Assembly (NCBI GenBank): GCA_018873245.2
Contig: JAEMBT020000005.1
Coordinates: 14,274,001 to 14,338,000 of the forward strand
DNA length: 64,000 nt
Source: Archegozetes longisetosus
Lineage: Eukaryota; Arthropoda; Arachnida; Sarcoptiformes; Trhypochthoniidae
Direction of reading: 5' to 3'
Positions 13,925 through 25,530 of this stretch are shown here, piece after piece. Numbering within the stretch: position 1 is the first letter of the stretch; each line of letters starts with the position of its first letter. The position numbers were made by a program, and so were the translations under genes. The notes under the pieces were generated by a model that had not been told where the DNA came from, did no database searches, and worked only from the letters and a program-made list of their open reading frames with translations.

Positions 13925-15659
13925 ATGATTGTGTACTTTGCTTCAATAATTATGCTATTTGTTGTTATAAAGTGTGATTTCAATTCTGAAAAACTTGCAA
14001 TAGAAGAGAAAACGGCTCAACTGTGGAATCCTTCAACTTTACAAACATTATGGGACAAAAATAGCTGTTATACTTATTCAATGAGTATCGGAACATGTCT
14101 CACAGATCGACAATGTCGTTCGCGTAACGGAACTGTTTCGGGATTTTGTTTAGGACTCTATAAGATTTGCTGTCAATTGAGTAGTCAAATAAATATTAAC
14201 CTTAACACTAAATGCAATACTAATTCCAACACTACTGGTATCTGCTTGTATCAGAATGATTGCATTCATAGACAAGGAACACCTGATGGTTATTGTGGTT
14301 TAGGTCTGACTACTTGTTGCCTATTTAAGTCTAGTTGCGGTGCAAGAATAACACAAAATGAAACAGAATTTGTGAATAATCTTTACCCAAAGATGACTTA
14401 TGATCCGAATGTTTGTCAAGTAGTTATTGAAAGACAGCCTAATGTCTGCCAAATAAGACTAGGTTTGAATTTTGAGTATAAGACAGTTTTGATTATAAAA
14501 ACTTATTTCAAATTTTTTTAGAACTGGTTGAGTTTCAATTGTCACAGCCTGACACGGAGGGTCAGTGCACTACCGATGCCTTTATTGTCAAAACGCCTTT
14601 AGGCGAACAGTTGCCGATCATTTGTGGAGCTAATAGTGGACAACATTGTGAGTAAAAATAAAGTTTAGTTAACAACACAAAGTTTTAATTGACTTCTCAC
14701 ACTATAGTCTAAGTTCTAAAATGTTGTTCAAGTTCTGAGAGTTAGGAAAAATTGACATGTTTTGGAAATGATTTGTTTTGAAAATTTGAGTTAAACTTTG
14801 AATCTAAGTCAAATAAAGTTAAGTTTCTATTTAAAAATTGAAAGTTTTTTCAACAAGCTTTTTTCCAATTTATAGTGTATCTAGAGATGGGCCGAAAAAT
14901 ACAGAAAAACGTCATGCTTTCAGTGGTGACCAATGGCAATAATGAGGCCCGAAAGTGGAGAATCAAAATAATTATGATTTCATGTAATAGTCTTGAAATT
15001 GCACCCAACGGTTGTCTTCAATACTATTTATCGCATTCAGGTCTAGTGCAAAGTTTCAATTATGGATCACAGGTTTAGAAATGATCTGAGCAGTTTTTCA
15101 AACTTCAAACTAAATCAAACTCTATTTCGTTGACCAGATCAAAGGTAGAGCTCGATATATGTCTGGTTTAAGATACAGTGTTTGTGTTCGAGTGCAGGAA
15201 AACTATTGTTGGATTAAATGGGAGACAGAATATAGAGGCTCTTTTTCGTTTGGGTCACCTTTTCATAACAATTATAGTATGAGTTCTATCGGCGCTAGCG
15301 GTCAGCCATGTAATGGCGATGACTTCATTAGTATTGATGGGGGAATTACTGAAGACGTTGTTCCTGAAGACGACCGCATTTGTGGCAATAAGTTTTTAAA
15401 ATACGGTTATGTCATCTGTAAGTTTAAGAAAGTTTTAAAAAGTTTCTCAACTTTAAAATAAGTTTTTTTATCTTGTATTTAGCGCAATCAAAACCCTTTC
15501 TATTGAAAGTCATGTCCAATAGTAACCATAAACTGAATACCTTAAACTCACAATTTGGTAATTTAGTGTTTAGATAATATTTTGACGAAGAGCTTAAATT
15601 TATTTAGATTTTTTTGTTCAGGTTTTTCGTTGCGTTTCATGCAATTGTCATGTTCTTAA
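13925..15659 (+). CDS. Secreted protein: two Cys knots plus CUB-type domains
   Basis: Six exons (13925-14462, 14522-14647, 14876-15072, 15138-15417, 15483-15557, 15622-15659) join in phase to 417 residues. A signal peptide (residues 1-17) is followed by two six-Cys modules at residues 48-83 and 97-132 with identical spacing C-x9-C-x5-C-x10-C-x6-CC. From residue 138 come CUB-type sequences of the kind common in arthropod secreted proteins: SCGARITQNETEF, then PNVCQIRLELVEFQLSQPD, PIICGANSGQHLYLEMG, APNGCLQYYLSHSGLVQSFN, DDRICGN and a C-terminal GFSLRFMQLSCS. The CUB match carries through every exon junction, which supports the splice model. The introns are 59, 228, 65, 65 and 64 bp. No protease domain is present. 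Such proteins are extracellular binding or scaffold proteins; the partner is unknown. AATAAA occurs at 15882-15887. Confidence 0.9.
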
Positions 15660-17459
15660 TAGTAAGAAAATTAAAGCCAGATTTATCAGAAGTGAAATCA
15701 AGTGTTGGTGTCAAAGAAGTGAGTGGATTAGATACTAGTGAAACTCTTATTAGTTGATCTGCAAATCAATCAAATTGAATGGACAATCAGTATATGAACG
15801 ATAATAGACAACAACTAAATGAACAGTAGGAGTCCAATACTTAATACTTGTAATGACAACCAAAAAGAAGAAACAGATCAAAATAAATTTGCTGGATGAT
15901 CAGGTTATTAGTAGTATGCCTTAGCTTTATTAGTTCAACTAGTTATTGATAATAAAATATTAAATTTTGATTTTTTAAACTACAACTGCTCTAAATTGAA
16001 TCAAATAATGACTTGTGATTAAGCATCAGAGAAATCGTACTGAAATGGATTTCATTAATATTCTATATAATTGATATAATATTTGACATAACAGTTTATA
16101 TGAGTGGTATACTAAAAATTAGATCGTTTTCGTGCTGACACTTACCTTGATTGTATCGTCAGCGATTCTAGTTTCTATTTATTGACTTAAATTATCTGAA
16201 CAAGTATATAAACGTTCCAGAAATACGAAACGCCCTTTTTAAAAGTATTATTTAATCGTATTGAGAGTATCGATCATAAGATTCTTGGAGACTATTAAAC
16301 TTAACGCTTGAATTGAACGGAAAACAACAAGGAGTCGAAAAGGATTGCTGCATCAAACTTACTGATCAACATTTAATTCTGATATATTTGGTTTTATTGG
16401 AAATAAATCTAGAGGCATTACCTCATCTCATATTTTCTAGTCACACAGTAGCTACACGTTTAGCACAACATATACTAATATGTGGTTTACAGCACTTCTG
16501 CCTGTTTCCGCATTATTTTCAATCATATCCATGTGTATGTCCAAATGACCAAACAGAAAACCTAATCAGAGAGAATGAGAGAAAACAAGTCAACAGAATA
16601 ATATTGAGCACGAAGGTTACAATGTTTGTCGAAACACTTTCAAAGTATGATCAATAGATTTAGTGATTTTCAAATATTAATTTATATCTAAATAAGTGGC
16701 GAGTTCAATAAGATTCGGTGCCTGTCAATATTTACAGTCGAGTAAGGGATCAATCGATCATATTTGTTTTGTCGTTCACTGTAGTTCAATTCGTTAGCCA
16801 AATATTATTTCGGTCATATTGGTTCACGTATCGTCGCATTTTATTATTTGGTTCTATATTTCTGTTTTATTAGTCAACCATTTCAGCCATTTATCCGTAC
16901 TTCTTATATACATTTCAAGCATTATCTCAGATTTCGATATGTCAATCATGAGATACTCTATGCTATTAGTACTTTCTATATGACACTTGAGTCCTGTCAG
17001 AGTATTAATCTTCGGCTACACGTTTTAACTTATTCAACGGAGAATCGAGTTAGTAATTTTACATAAAGTTTAATTTTCATCTGAATGTCAATTTATAAGA
17101 GTGAATATGAGTACAAATGAATTTCCTTTGAATTATATTATTTCCTTTACTTCGGAAAAGCTATACACTTATACCTTGAGAGAGAATCGCTCAAACATTG
17201 GCTTTGTTAATTTCACTTATTTAAACCTATATAAGAGATCTCTAACAAAATAATTTTGATTGATATTTCACACAAATATGAGCCAATTTAAGTTCAATTT
17301 GTTTCTATTGAACTCTATTGAGGTTTATTTCTATTGAACTTTGAAGTTCTCACACACTTTATATATTATTTATATATTAAGGACTGTTTAAGTTTTTAAA
17401 TAAATATTAAAATTTACTAATGAACTAACAGAATTGATTGAAGCAATCAAACTTTTAAA
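15660..17459. other. Intergenic DNA with unassigned open frames
   Basis: No gene called. A 114-codon frame at 16313-16657 opens at TTG, not ATG, and shows no known domain. A T-rich hydrophobic stretch at 16790-17066 is open in more than one frame. Together they could be a decayed membrane-protein gene, but I see no diagnostic motif. Short repeats of TTTCTATTGAACT occur near 17300-17340, and TTTATT at 17324-17329 could serve as the F-box gene's minus-strand polyadenylation signal. Confidence 0.35.
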
Positions 17460-18914
17460 CTATATTTTAAAAACATGTAAATTTTTTCTCTCATTGACAA
17501 AAACACAAACATCTTTATAACGATTTTCATAATCGCAATAAGAAATAAAATAATTAATATTAGGCGTCATTTCAGCCAAAACTTTAAACAAATCAAAACT
17601 GCATTCATTCAAATCATTAACGAATTCAATATCAATAGTTCTTACAGAATGACTACAGCTAGTAATAAAATCTAAAATTCCATCAAAAGTTAAATAATTT
17701 AAATCAATATTTCCTTCCAATACAATAGTTCTTAAATTCTGTAATTTTGACAAATGTGCCAAACATTGATTAGTCAAGTACTGGTCAGTGTTTAGTTTAA
17801 TAGCTCTTAAATTCGGTAGAGCTAAATCAATACCTTTTAAGTGTTCGTCACATAATTGCGTGAACATCAGACTTAGTTTTGTTAATTTTTCTCCACTTTT
17901 ATTAATACAAAAACAATTAATTGTCCCAAAACTTGACAATTGCATAAAATTCTCTTCATTGTTCCAAATAATGAGTTCTAAAGATTTTAACCCTCGAAAA
18001 TATTTGCCGAAAATTAGAAACAAGTTATCACTTATAAGATCACCAAAAATACAAACATTAATAGAATATAACTTAAGACACTTTTGACCAATAAGTCTAA
18101 GACTTTCGTCAATCATTTGATTTTCGTTTAAATCAAATTGTGGTAAAGAAAACAATTCTATTTCTAGTCTTAAAACTTCTAAATTATCTAAATTCGAGAC
18201 TAATTTAAGTGTATTACTCAAATCAAAACTATTAGTGAAATAAAGACTCAATTTTTTTAACTGTCTTCCATAGTTATCGACAAACAGACCAAAACTTTCT
18301 GACGAACAGTTACTTATAAAAACGTCTTCAAGTTTTGGTAAAACAATCTTTTCAGTATTTTGTCGAATAAAAAGTGATCTTAAGTTCTCTTTCAAATCAA
18401 TTGACTTCAAATTTTGGCCAAAACTTGATAAAATGGTTGAATACTTTCGATCATCAATACCACCAATCGATATGTGAGTTAATTTGTTGCCATAAATTTG
18501 ACCAAATTTGACCAGAACTTCTTCATTAATATCTTGCTTAAGCCATAAACTGATGGACTTTAAATATTGGAAACTTTTATCAAAATAATCGCAAATAATA
18601 TCCAAAACGTCTTCATCGCATTCGCAGTTCTTCTCAATAATGAATTCATTAATAAAACAACATTTTCTTATCAATGACTTAAATATTTGCATATTCAGCA
18701 AAAATTTATTATCGACTGGAATTAGTAGTAATTTGTTTCTAAACTTATAATTAGTTAATTCAATATCGAATTGTTTATTAAATATCAATCTTTTCCACTG
18801 TTTCGAAACGCATTCAAACTTTAACTTGTGATCAAACGTTAAATAACTTAGTAATAGTTCACATAAGTCGTCACCGAATCTGTCGAAAGAGTCTTTTGAA
18901 TAGATTTGACTCAT
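17460..18914 (-). CDS. F-box / leucine-rich-repeat protein, single exon
   Basis: Intronless 484-residue protein. An N-terminal F-box occupies residues about 9-48 (SFDRFGDDLCELLLSYLTFD, then CVSKQWKRLIFNKQFDIELT). The rest is a run of irregular leucine-rich repeats, with segments such as LKSIDLKENLRSL, LEVLRLEIEL, LTKLSLMFTQLCDEHL, LRAIKLNTDQYLTNQCLAHL and LRTIVLEGNIDL. F-box proteins of this build act as substrate receptors of SCF (Skp1-Cullin1) ubiquitin ligases: the F-box binds Skp1 and the LRRs choose the target. The substrate cannot be inferred. The ATG at 18914 is the first in frame and sits just before the F-box. The gene lies head-to-head with the C2H2 gene, 541 bp apart. Confidence 0.9.
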   Translation of the reverse strand: MSQIYSKDSFDRFGDDLCELLLSYLTFDHKLKFECVSKQWKRLIFNKQFDIELTNYKFRNKLLLIPVDNKFLLNMQIFKSLIRKCCFINEFIIEKNCECDEDVLDIICDYFDKSFQYLKSISLWLKQDINEEVLVKFGQIYGNKLTHISIGGIDDRKYSTILSSFGQNLKSIDLKENLRSLFIRQNTEKIVLPKLEDVFISNCSSESFGLFVDNYGRQLKKLSLYFTNSFDLSNTLKLVSNLDNLEVLRLEIELFSLPQFDLNENQMIDESLRLIGQKCLKLYSINVCIFGDLISDNLFLIFGKYFRGLKSLELIIWNNEENFMQLSSFGTINCFCINKSGEKLTKLSLMFTQLCDEHLKGIDLALPNLRAIKLNTDQYLTNQCLAHLSKLQNLRTIVLEGNIDLNYLTFDGILDFITSCSHSVRTIDIEFVNDLNECSFDLFKVLAEMTPNINYFISYCDYENRYKDVCVFVNERKNLHVFKI

Positions 18915-19455
18915 TATTTCGTTTAAGTCAATTATTATTAATTTAATTGCGTTTTAATTCGTTCGTCAAATGACGAAAAATGTAAACAAATTATTGCGTA
19001 ATTTGATTAAGACTCAAATAAGTATTGCCTCATATTTACAGAGCTAATAGTATTTTTTGACGTTGTTTTTGGTTATTTAAGTGCTTAGTTTGTTACGAAA
19101 ATACAGTTATTGGACAAAATATGTAGAAAAATATTGGCGAACCAAAACGTAAATAATTCACAGAAAATGTTTGTATAAATTTTGATTCACTTTAATTGAT
19201 AATTGAGAATTAAACAATTTGTGTCTGTGATCTGATTTTTCATATTGTTTAGTTAAACATTGTGTTTAACAAAAAGACTAACTGTTGTATAATATAATTT
19301 GATGTGTCTCATTCATTGCTAACGTTCAAATCAATTCATTCTTTACTAATGAGAGACAATACAAGTGAAACATATTCGGACCAATAGTAATCCAAAACAA
19401 GTTTAAACAAAGTTTTAATGTAATTTCAATTAAATTAAAGTATAACTTGGCAGAA
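18915..19455. promoter_or_regulatory. Divergent promoter region
   Basis: This 541-bp gap separates the start codons of the F-box gene (minus) and the C2H2 gene (plus), so both promoters and 5' leaders must lie here unless non-coding 5' exons are elsewhere. I found no clear TATA box or shared element. Confidence 0.4.
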
Positions 19456-21573
19456 ATGGAGTCAAGTGTTGGTGTTGAACCACAGGTTAATAAATCAAAT
19501 GAAGATAAAGTTAACGTCAATTCTGGAGACAACAAAACAGTCATCGATTTAGAAACAGTTAATAATAAGCCAAAAATTTTTAATAAAAATAATTTACCGC
19601 AAACAAGAAAACAGCAAAACGACAACAATTTGATTGAAGCAAAGACTAGAACAAGTCTAAGGCAACAATTGCCTAAAAAGTTATCTGGAAGAGAGGTTTT
19701 TATTTCAACTGAGTTACAAAAAGATTTTGAAATTTCCAAGTTAAGAAAAGAAAATCAAAGATTGCGTAAACTTTGCGAACAGTCGCGTAAAGAAAATCAT
19801 TTGTTACGCCAACAATTGATTAAAAATGGTTTGAACTCAGAGATTATAATAGAATCTGATTTGGATCTAATTTACGATGATTTATTAAATCAAAAAGTTT
19901 TTAATAACGATATACGCAGTAACATAGCATTGAATAATGGCAAGACTTTTGTCGATAATAATAATCAGCTTAATTTAAATAATGAACAATCAATTAGTAA
20001 TAAGTTGAATGATAATGAAGGCGAATCATTCACTTTTAATTCAGGCGATGAAAAACCAGAAGATATAGTTTTCAATGAAAATAATAACAACTTCAAACTA
20101 AATAATAGGTATTTTAGTCATTTGAGAAAATTAATTAGGTTAAAGCAATCTATTTTGTCTTAATCTCAAGCTTTTATTTAACGATTCGTTATTTCTCATT
20201 TACTTATTGACTGATAACTATTATTTTGTATTAATTGTATAATTTTGAATTTTCAGTAGTGATGAGCTTAAGAAAGTTCGCCGAAAAATTCATTCATGCA
20301 GTTGGCCAGCATGTGAACGAAAGTTTGCGAACAAATACCATTTACAAAGACATGAATTGACTCACAGTGGAGAAAAGCCGTGCAAATGCGACTTCAAAGG
20401 TTGCGATTATGCGACTAGAGATGAATATAGTTTAGGAATTCACAGAAGGCAACACACAGGTATAGAATGCCTCAAATAATTTGAGCTAAGTTTTCTATTC
20501 AAACAATTGTTATTCAAACCAAATCCATATATCTTTCAATTAACTATAGAAACAGCTAATTTTATTGAATTGTTTGATTTTAGGCGAGCGTCCCTTCAAA
20601 TGCACATACCCAGGATGTAAATTTCGAGCGGCACAAAGCGGTAATTTGATGTCACATGTACTCAAACATACCGGGGAAATGCCGTTCAAATGCGATTGGC
20701 CCGGGTGTGATCAAGCTTTTAGATTTCGATCAACTTATGTTTACCACAAGAAAGTTCATATCAACGATAAGTCATTCGTTTGTTCGTTTGGTTGTGGAAA
20801 AAGCTTTATTTATAGAAATGATTTGAAAAATCATGAGGCGATACATACGGGAGAGAGAAAGTACAAGTGCTCGTGGCCCGGATGTGATAAGAGCTACATA
20901 CAGAAGAATGGTCTCAATAATCACCTCAAATGGCACACAGGTCTCAATTCATATTCAGTACATTTATTTTCAAATATAGCTTATCTGTAGAGTAGAAAAT
21001 TTTTATTTCGGACTGTTGTTTGAAGTAGAAACCGTTCTCAGTTCTCAAATAATTTTTAACATTTAGACCATCTAATTTCTACCTTTGATTTGAAGCTAAT
21101 TTTTTGCAAGATTTTCAGTGATTCACTTCTAAAAGAAAAAATATTTTGTTCGCCATCAAATGTCTTTCCTTACAGATTGTTTCTATCAAAAACAATTGAA
21201 TATAATACTTGTTCGAATTTTCTTCAATAAATATATTCTAACTTAAATTATATGGTTATTAAATATAAAATAAAAATGAACTTTTCTTTCATTCATAGGA
21301 GATCGTCGTTTTGCATGTGATTGGCCTGGATGTGAGTGGAAGAGCTTAAGTGCTCACGGATTGGTCAAACATAAAAAGACACACACAGGCGAACGACCCT
21401 TTCCTTGCGATCGATGTGACAGAAAATTTGCTGACGAAAGTAACCTTAGGGCTCATCAAAGAGTAGTTCACGACAAAGAAAGGCGCTTTGTTTGCACTTT
21501 CGTTAATTGTAATAAAAGTTTTACAGTCAGAAGATTACTATTAGAACATCAACAAAAAGAGAAACATCAATAG
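19456..21573 (+). CDS. Nine-finger C2H2 zinc-finger protein, TFIIIA/GLI style
   Basis: Four exons (19456-20108, 20257-20459, 20584-20940, 21299-21573) give 495 residues. The N-terminal half is polar, with a coiled-coil-like stretch (FEISKLRKENQRLRKLCEQS, then KENHLLRQQL) and Asn-rich sequence. Nine C2H2 fingers follow, mostly of the C-x4-C type with WPGC knuckles (for example CSWPACERKFANKYHLQRH, FKCDWPGCDQAFRF, CDRCDRKFADESNLRAHQ) and TGE(R/K)P-like linkers. The count equals that of transcription factor IIIA, but finger number alone does not make it TFIIIA. Probable nuclear DNA- or RNA-binding role. Introns 2 and 3 both interrupt the Gly codon of a linker in phase 1. The exon 1 donor could instead be at 20148 (also GT, same phase), adding 13 residues. 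The ATG at 19456 is the first in the frame. Confidence 0.88.
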
Positions 21574-21862
21574 AACCGTATCTTAAGTAAATTCGTTGTT
21601 TTTAAATTAACTTTTAGATAGATTTTATCTTTACATCAATCAAAATATACTATCGACTGACAAATTTAGAAATTTTGTTCAAACGCACGATTGAAACCTA
21701 TTATATTTTACAAATTTATATATTTTTATTTGATATGATCTTTTAGTTTCAATTATTCCATCATTATTTATAAAACAAACCATTCAATTTTCCCTCTAAG
21801 TAAATGAAAATTTATTTAAAGCAACTCAAGTATTTATAAACTTATTCTAACTGAAATATAAA
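21574..21862. other. Gap between convergent genes
   Basis: Short 3' flank shared by the C2H2 gene (plus) and the small secreted gene (minus). TTTATT at 21811-21816 gives AATAAA on the minus strand for the latter. Confidence 0.45.
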
Positions 21863-22156
21863 TCAATACGAATCATTGAAATCTCGGCAACGCGCTGATC
21901 CAATGTCTACCTGAAGACACGGAGCCTTTTGTGGATCACATATTCTTACGGGTCGCGAATAATTATACGTTGATTCACACCAATAAATAATATTTGATGC
22001 GCAGTTGTTGTTGTATTTGCATTTGTTGTCATTATTAAGATTAGATCCACAATATCTGCCAGAAAGTCGATTACAACATAAACACTCGGATTGGGATTTA
22101 GTTATTAGTTGAAGAACTGAAAGAGTCATTAACGAAATGAAAAATAGTTTATTCAT
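21863..22156 (-). CDS. Small secreted Cys-rich protein
   Basis: A single-exon, 97-residue protein with a clear signal peptide (KLFFISLMTLSVLQLI core, cleavage near residue 23) and ten Cys in the mature part, starting with a dense ECLCC cluster. Cys are spaced in pairs through the chain (YC, KC, NC, WC, IC, PC, RC), suggesting a disulfide-rich extracellular fold. I do not recognise the family. The ATG at 22156 is the only sensible start. A minus-strand AATAAA lies about 50 bp beyond the stop. The gene could be a venom- or saliva-type peptide, an antimicrobial peptide or a structural protein; the sequence alone does not decide. Confidence 0.68.
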   Translation of the reverse strand: MNKLFFISLMTLSVLQLITKSQSECLCCNRLSGRYCGSNLNNDNKCKYNNNCASNIIYWCESTYNYSRPVRICDPQKAPCLQVDIGSARCRDFNDSY

Positions 22157-24734
22157 ACTTTATAATCTTTTTCTGATGACTCTCTTCACACTATGATAAC
22201 TGAAACAGAACCTATTTATGAGTTTTTTAAAGTGTGTAAAACCCTGCGTCAAAATTGTTTTTAAACACGTTTTGAATAGTTTTCAGGAAGTATTTAATTG
22301 TATTTTAAATAACCCTCAGTTTTGGTGAAGATTTTTAAAATTAAACTCATTCTCTTTTATTATTTGTAGTTTATTGACTTAAAAATTGATATTCACTTGT
22401 AATGAATAAAATAAAAAATGTTATGAATTTTGAACAAAATTTATTGTATAGAAAAACTTTTTTTAACAAGTTTATTTAAAAATTCAAAATTTGATGTCTT
22501 TCATTTCGAGGAATTGAGAGAATTTTCTTCAAAGCCATTAGAACTCTTTTTAAGGTTAATTTCCATAGAGCAAGACTTTAGTTGGTTTGAGAATTTTACT
22601 TTTAAATGTTTTTAAATTGATAAATTTTTAGCCTAATTAGAGTTTGATCGTGTTTTTATGATTTAAAATTATCTGAACAAATGATTTTTGATAGTGGTTT
22701 TAAGCAATGCCTCTTATTAATTGGTTTACTTGAATCGACCGTCATTTTCTAGACAATCGTTGAATGAACAACATCTATACAGCAATCAACAGTTAGAACT
22801 CGCGACAGTTACAATTCAGACGACTTAAAATATGTAAATCATTTTCAAGGTTTTTAAAATAAATATTCTAGTTTTGATTTAGCTGATAATTCCGAGAATG
22901 TATATTTTATTGATCTCCTTTGCGTCGTTTAGCAAAACTTTGACTAACTTTCGTCATAAAAATTCAATCGACGCTGTCTCTAATGTTGACCATTGTATTT
23001 ATGCGATTAGAGATAATAAATGACGTTGTATCGGAGCGAAGATCATAAATTTGTTAAAGATACACACTATCAGAGCCAAAGTTTATTCTTTAAATTATGA
23101 GTTTTTTAAACTGTGGATACAGACTACTTTTTTATCCAATAGAATTTATAACTAAAGTAATATTCCATATACGATAAAAAGTTTAGTCGATTGTGAAAAG
23201 TGCTTATCATTAAAACACATACGATTTGTCATAATTGCAAATTTTGATGGCGCAATCAAAGAGGAATTTCAATCGAAAAATATAAGCATTGATCGTTTAA
23301 AGTTGGAGATTTAGTGCCAGTGTAAGCAATACTTGAAGATTTGCCTTTTATTTTTCATCTATTTATGAATTCTATTTTATCAGTAATACTAGATCGAAAC
23401 TAATCCAGGCTCAGTTCGATGACAAAACGTGCAGTAATGGGTGCAACACAAATCAATTGATAACTATAACTGTAAGGCAATGTTATAAAAGAAGCAGTTT
23501 TTACTCTGGATGAGGATAAAGAACATTTGAATAGTGAAAAAAAACTTAGTATACTTTCAAACTAAAAGCTTTTGAAAACTTTCTCCTAGAGATTTGTTAA
23601 GAATGAAACTAATTAGAAGTTTTTGTATGTTTTCATTGACAGCTGATAGATATTTTGAGATGCAGGCAGATCTTTTCCAACAAGTGCCTTATATTGAAAT
23701 TTAGGCTCTCGTAGCTAACTTTATAGCTTTTCTTAATTTATCAAAAATTGTGTAGAAATAGAGGTCAAATTAATTTTTTTATCATTTTATTTTGACTCAC
23801 AACTAAAATCAAGCCTCAATTTAGTGTTTCAGTTAATTTCAGTGAAAGCAATTTTGAAGAAGACTCATATGGTTGAAACAATTGAAAAGATCTACTGAAA
23901 TATACCGCCAAAATCATAAGTAAAATACCAATAGAAATCTATTAACAAATTTATTCAAATCAAATGTGTCGGAATAAATAATTCGACAAAGATATTTTAT
24001 TTTCTTCTAAGCACTAATTTTTAGACCAAGTATTCAAGTTTTAGGTAAAGTTACAAAGCATTACTTTGATTGGATAGATATAAAGAAATGTCTAAAAATA
24101 ACTAAATGTCTTAAAGAGAAAATAATGATAAGCCAAAGAGAACTTGCTTTTACTAATCAGATTTACGAGTATTCTATTCTAAACTTAAGATAACAAAACT
24201 CTAGAGATTAAGTCCTTTTAGAAACAAATATTTTGTTTAAGGAATATTAGACCAACAAATCAGAGCTTAGAAACAAATTCTTTTAGTATCAAATTATATT
24301 TAAAGACAGATCTTTTAAGTGAACGACTATTTTGTGTTTTCCGTTTCATCTGATTATTTATAGACTACAGGACTGTAAAGTTACTTCATTCAAAGCGCTT
24401 TTTATTTTTAATTCTTTTCAAACTGATTCAAACATAAGACCGACCGGTAATTCATGTCTTGAGCTTCAGAAACTTATTATTAGAAAATTATCTCATATTT
24501 CAGATGTTATTAAGAGGTCATCAAAATTATGAAATATCTAATGATTTAATTGAGAAAATTTTAGAACTAGTTAATAATTTCGATGAATAGAATAAAATGA
24601 TTTGATTACTTAAAAATATAAACCAATCTAAGATCAGTGTTTGACTCGTGTTATGTTATCTGAAGTAATCTACGAGCAAACGAAGTCGTTAAAAGTTCTT
24701 ATAGAGAAAATAAACTTTTAACAACTATCAGTAA
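22157..24734. other. Gene-poor region, nothing firm
   Basis: AT-rich, with only short open frames on both strands. No domain, repeat pair or RNA gene recognised. Confidence 0.4.
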
Positions 24735-25530
24735 ATATGTATGACTGCAATTAATGCGGTCTTTCTTTTAGCCATGGATATCGTTAAAAAGTCGAATTAA
24801 TCTATTCGAAGATCAAAAATTTTGGATCTGATTGGACAGAATTTGGCAAAAGCTTCGCTTGAAATGGACATATTGTTACTCGTGTTACTATTAATAGTGA
24901 CCGTTTGGATCATCCGAAGAATATTAGCATTAAATTAAGCCCAAAAAATCTGAAACTAAGTCTCGAAAGGCAAAACAGTTGAAGAAGAAACTTAAATCTT
25001 ATTACAATGATTGCAATTAATACTTTGATTCGATGCAAGATTTTAAGGCACACAGATCTAAACCATAGATTCAACATGACTTTGTGCAATTATCCTTAAT
25101 GTGAAGAAAAATGATTGGACATTCGTCATTTGAAAAGGCACAAAAAGTCATTTAGGAGGGTACAAATTCAAATATCGTCTTAATGGATCGACGTTTCACT
25201 CAAGAATACAATCTAAAGGGATATGAACTTGTTCATACTAGAACCAGTTAAGGGTAATTATTTAAATTTAAATAGAACTTTTACGAGAAAACTAGCGCTT
25301 CATTTGCACATCAGAATACATTTAGTTAAACAACATAAATACAATTTTAAGGATTGAGATATGAGTTTTGTAAGTCTTTGGGAATTAAGAGTACATATTT
25401 GCTTTTATCATACAAAACCAAAGTTATTTGAATACGAAGCTTAAAATTGCAGTAAAAAGATTGTCAAACCATCTGATATAGGGACTCATAACACAAATAT
25501 TAGCAGACTTAGCTATACATGTATGACGTG
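24735..25530 (+). pseudogene. Degenerate C2H2 zinc-finger gene
   Basis: Finger remnants run along the plus strand with scattered stops and frame changes. From 24738: YDC-N-stop-CGLSF, a C-x2-C knuckle with one codon turned to a stop; then EFGKSFA-stop-NGHIVTRV; near 25000 a CN-stop-YFDSMQDFKAH finger; near 25190 RRFTQEYNLKGYELVHTRT, where a His ligand became Tyr; then from 25262 one long frame with RTFTRKLALHLHIRIH (intact F-x5-L-x2-H-x3-H), MSFVSLWELRVH, NCSKKIVKPSDIGTH and YTCMTC. At least six fingers can be traced. It lies 3.2 kb downstream of the intact nine-finger gene on the same strand, so an old tandem duplicate is plausible, though the sequence is too decayed to prove that. Confidence 0.72.

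Noticed and set aside
16313..16657. 114-codon open frame as a gene
   Set aside because: It starts at TTG, has no domain or splice support, and lies in a region where several frames are open by chance.
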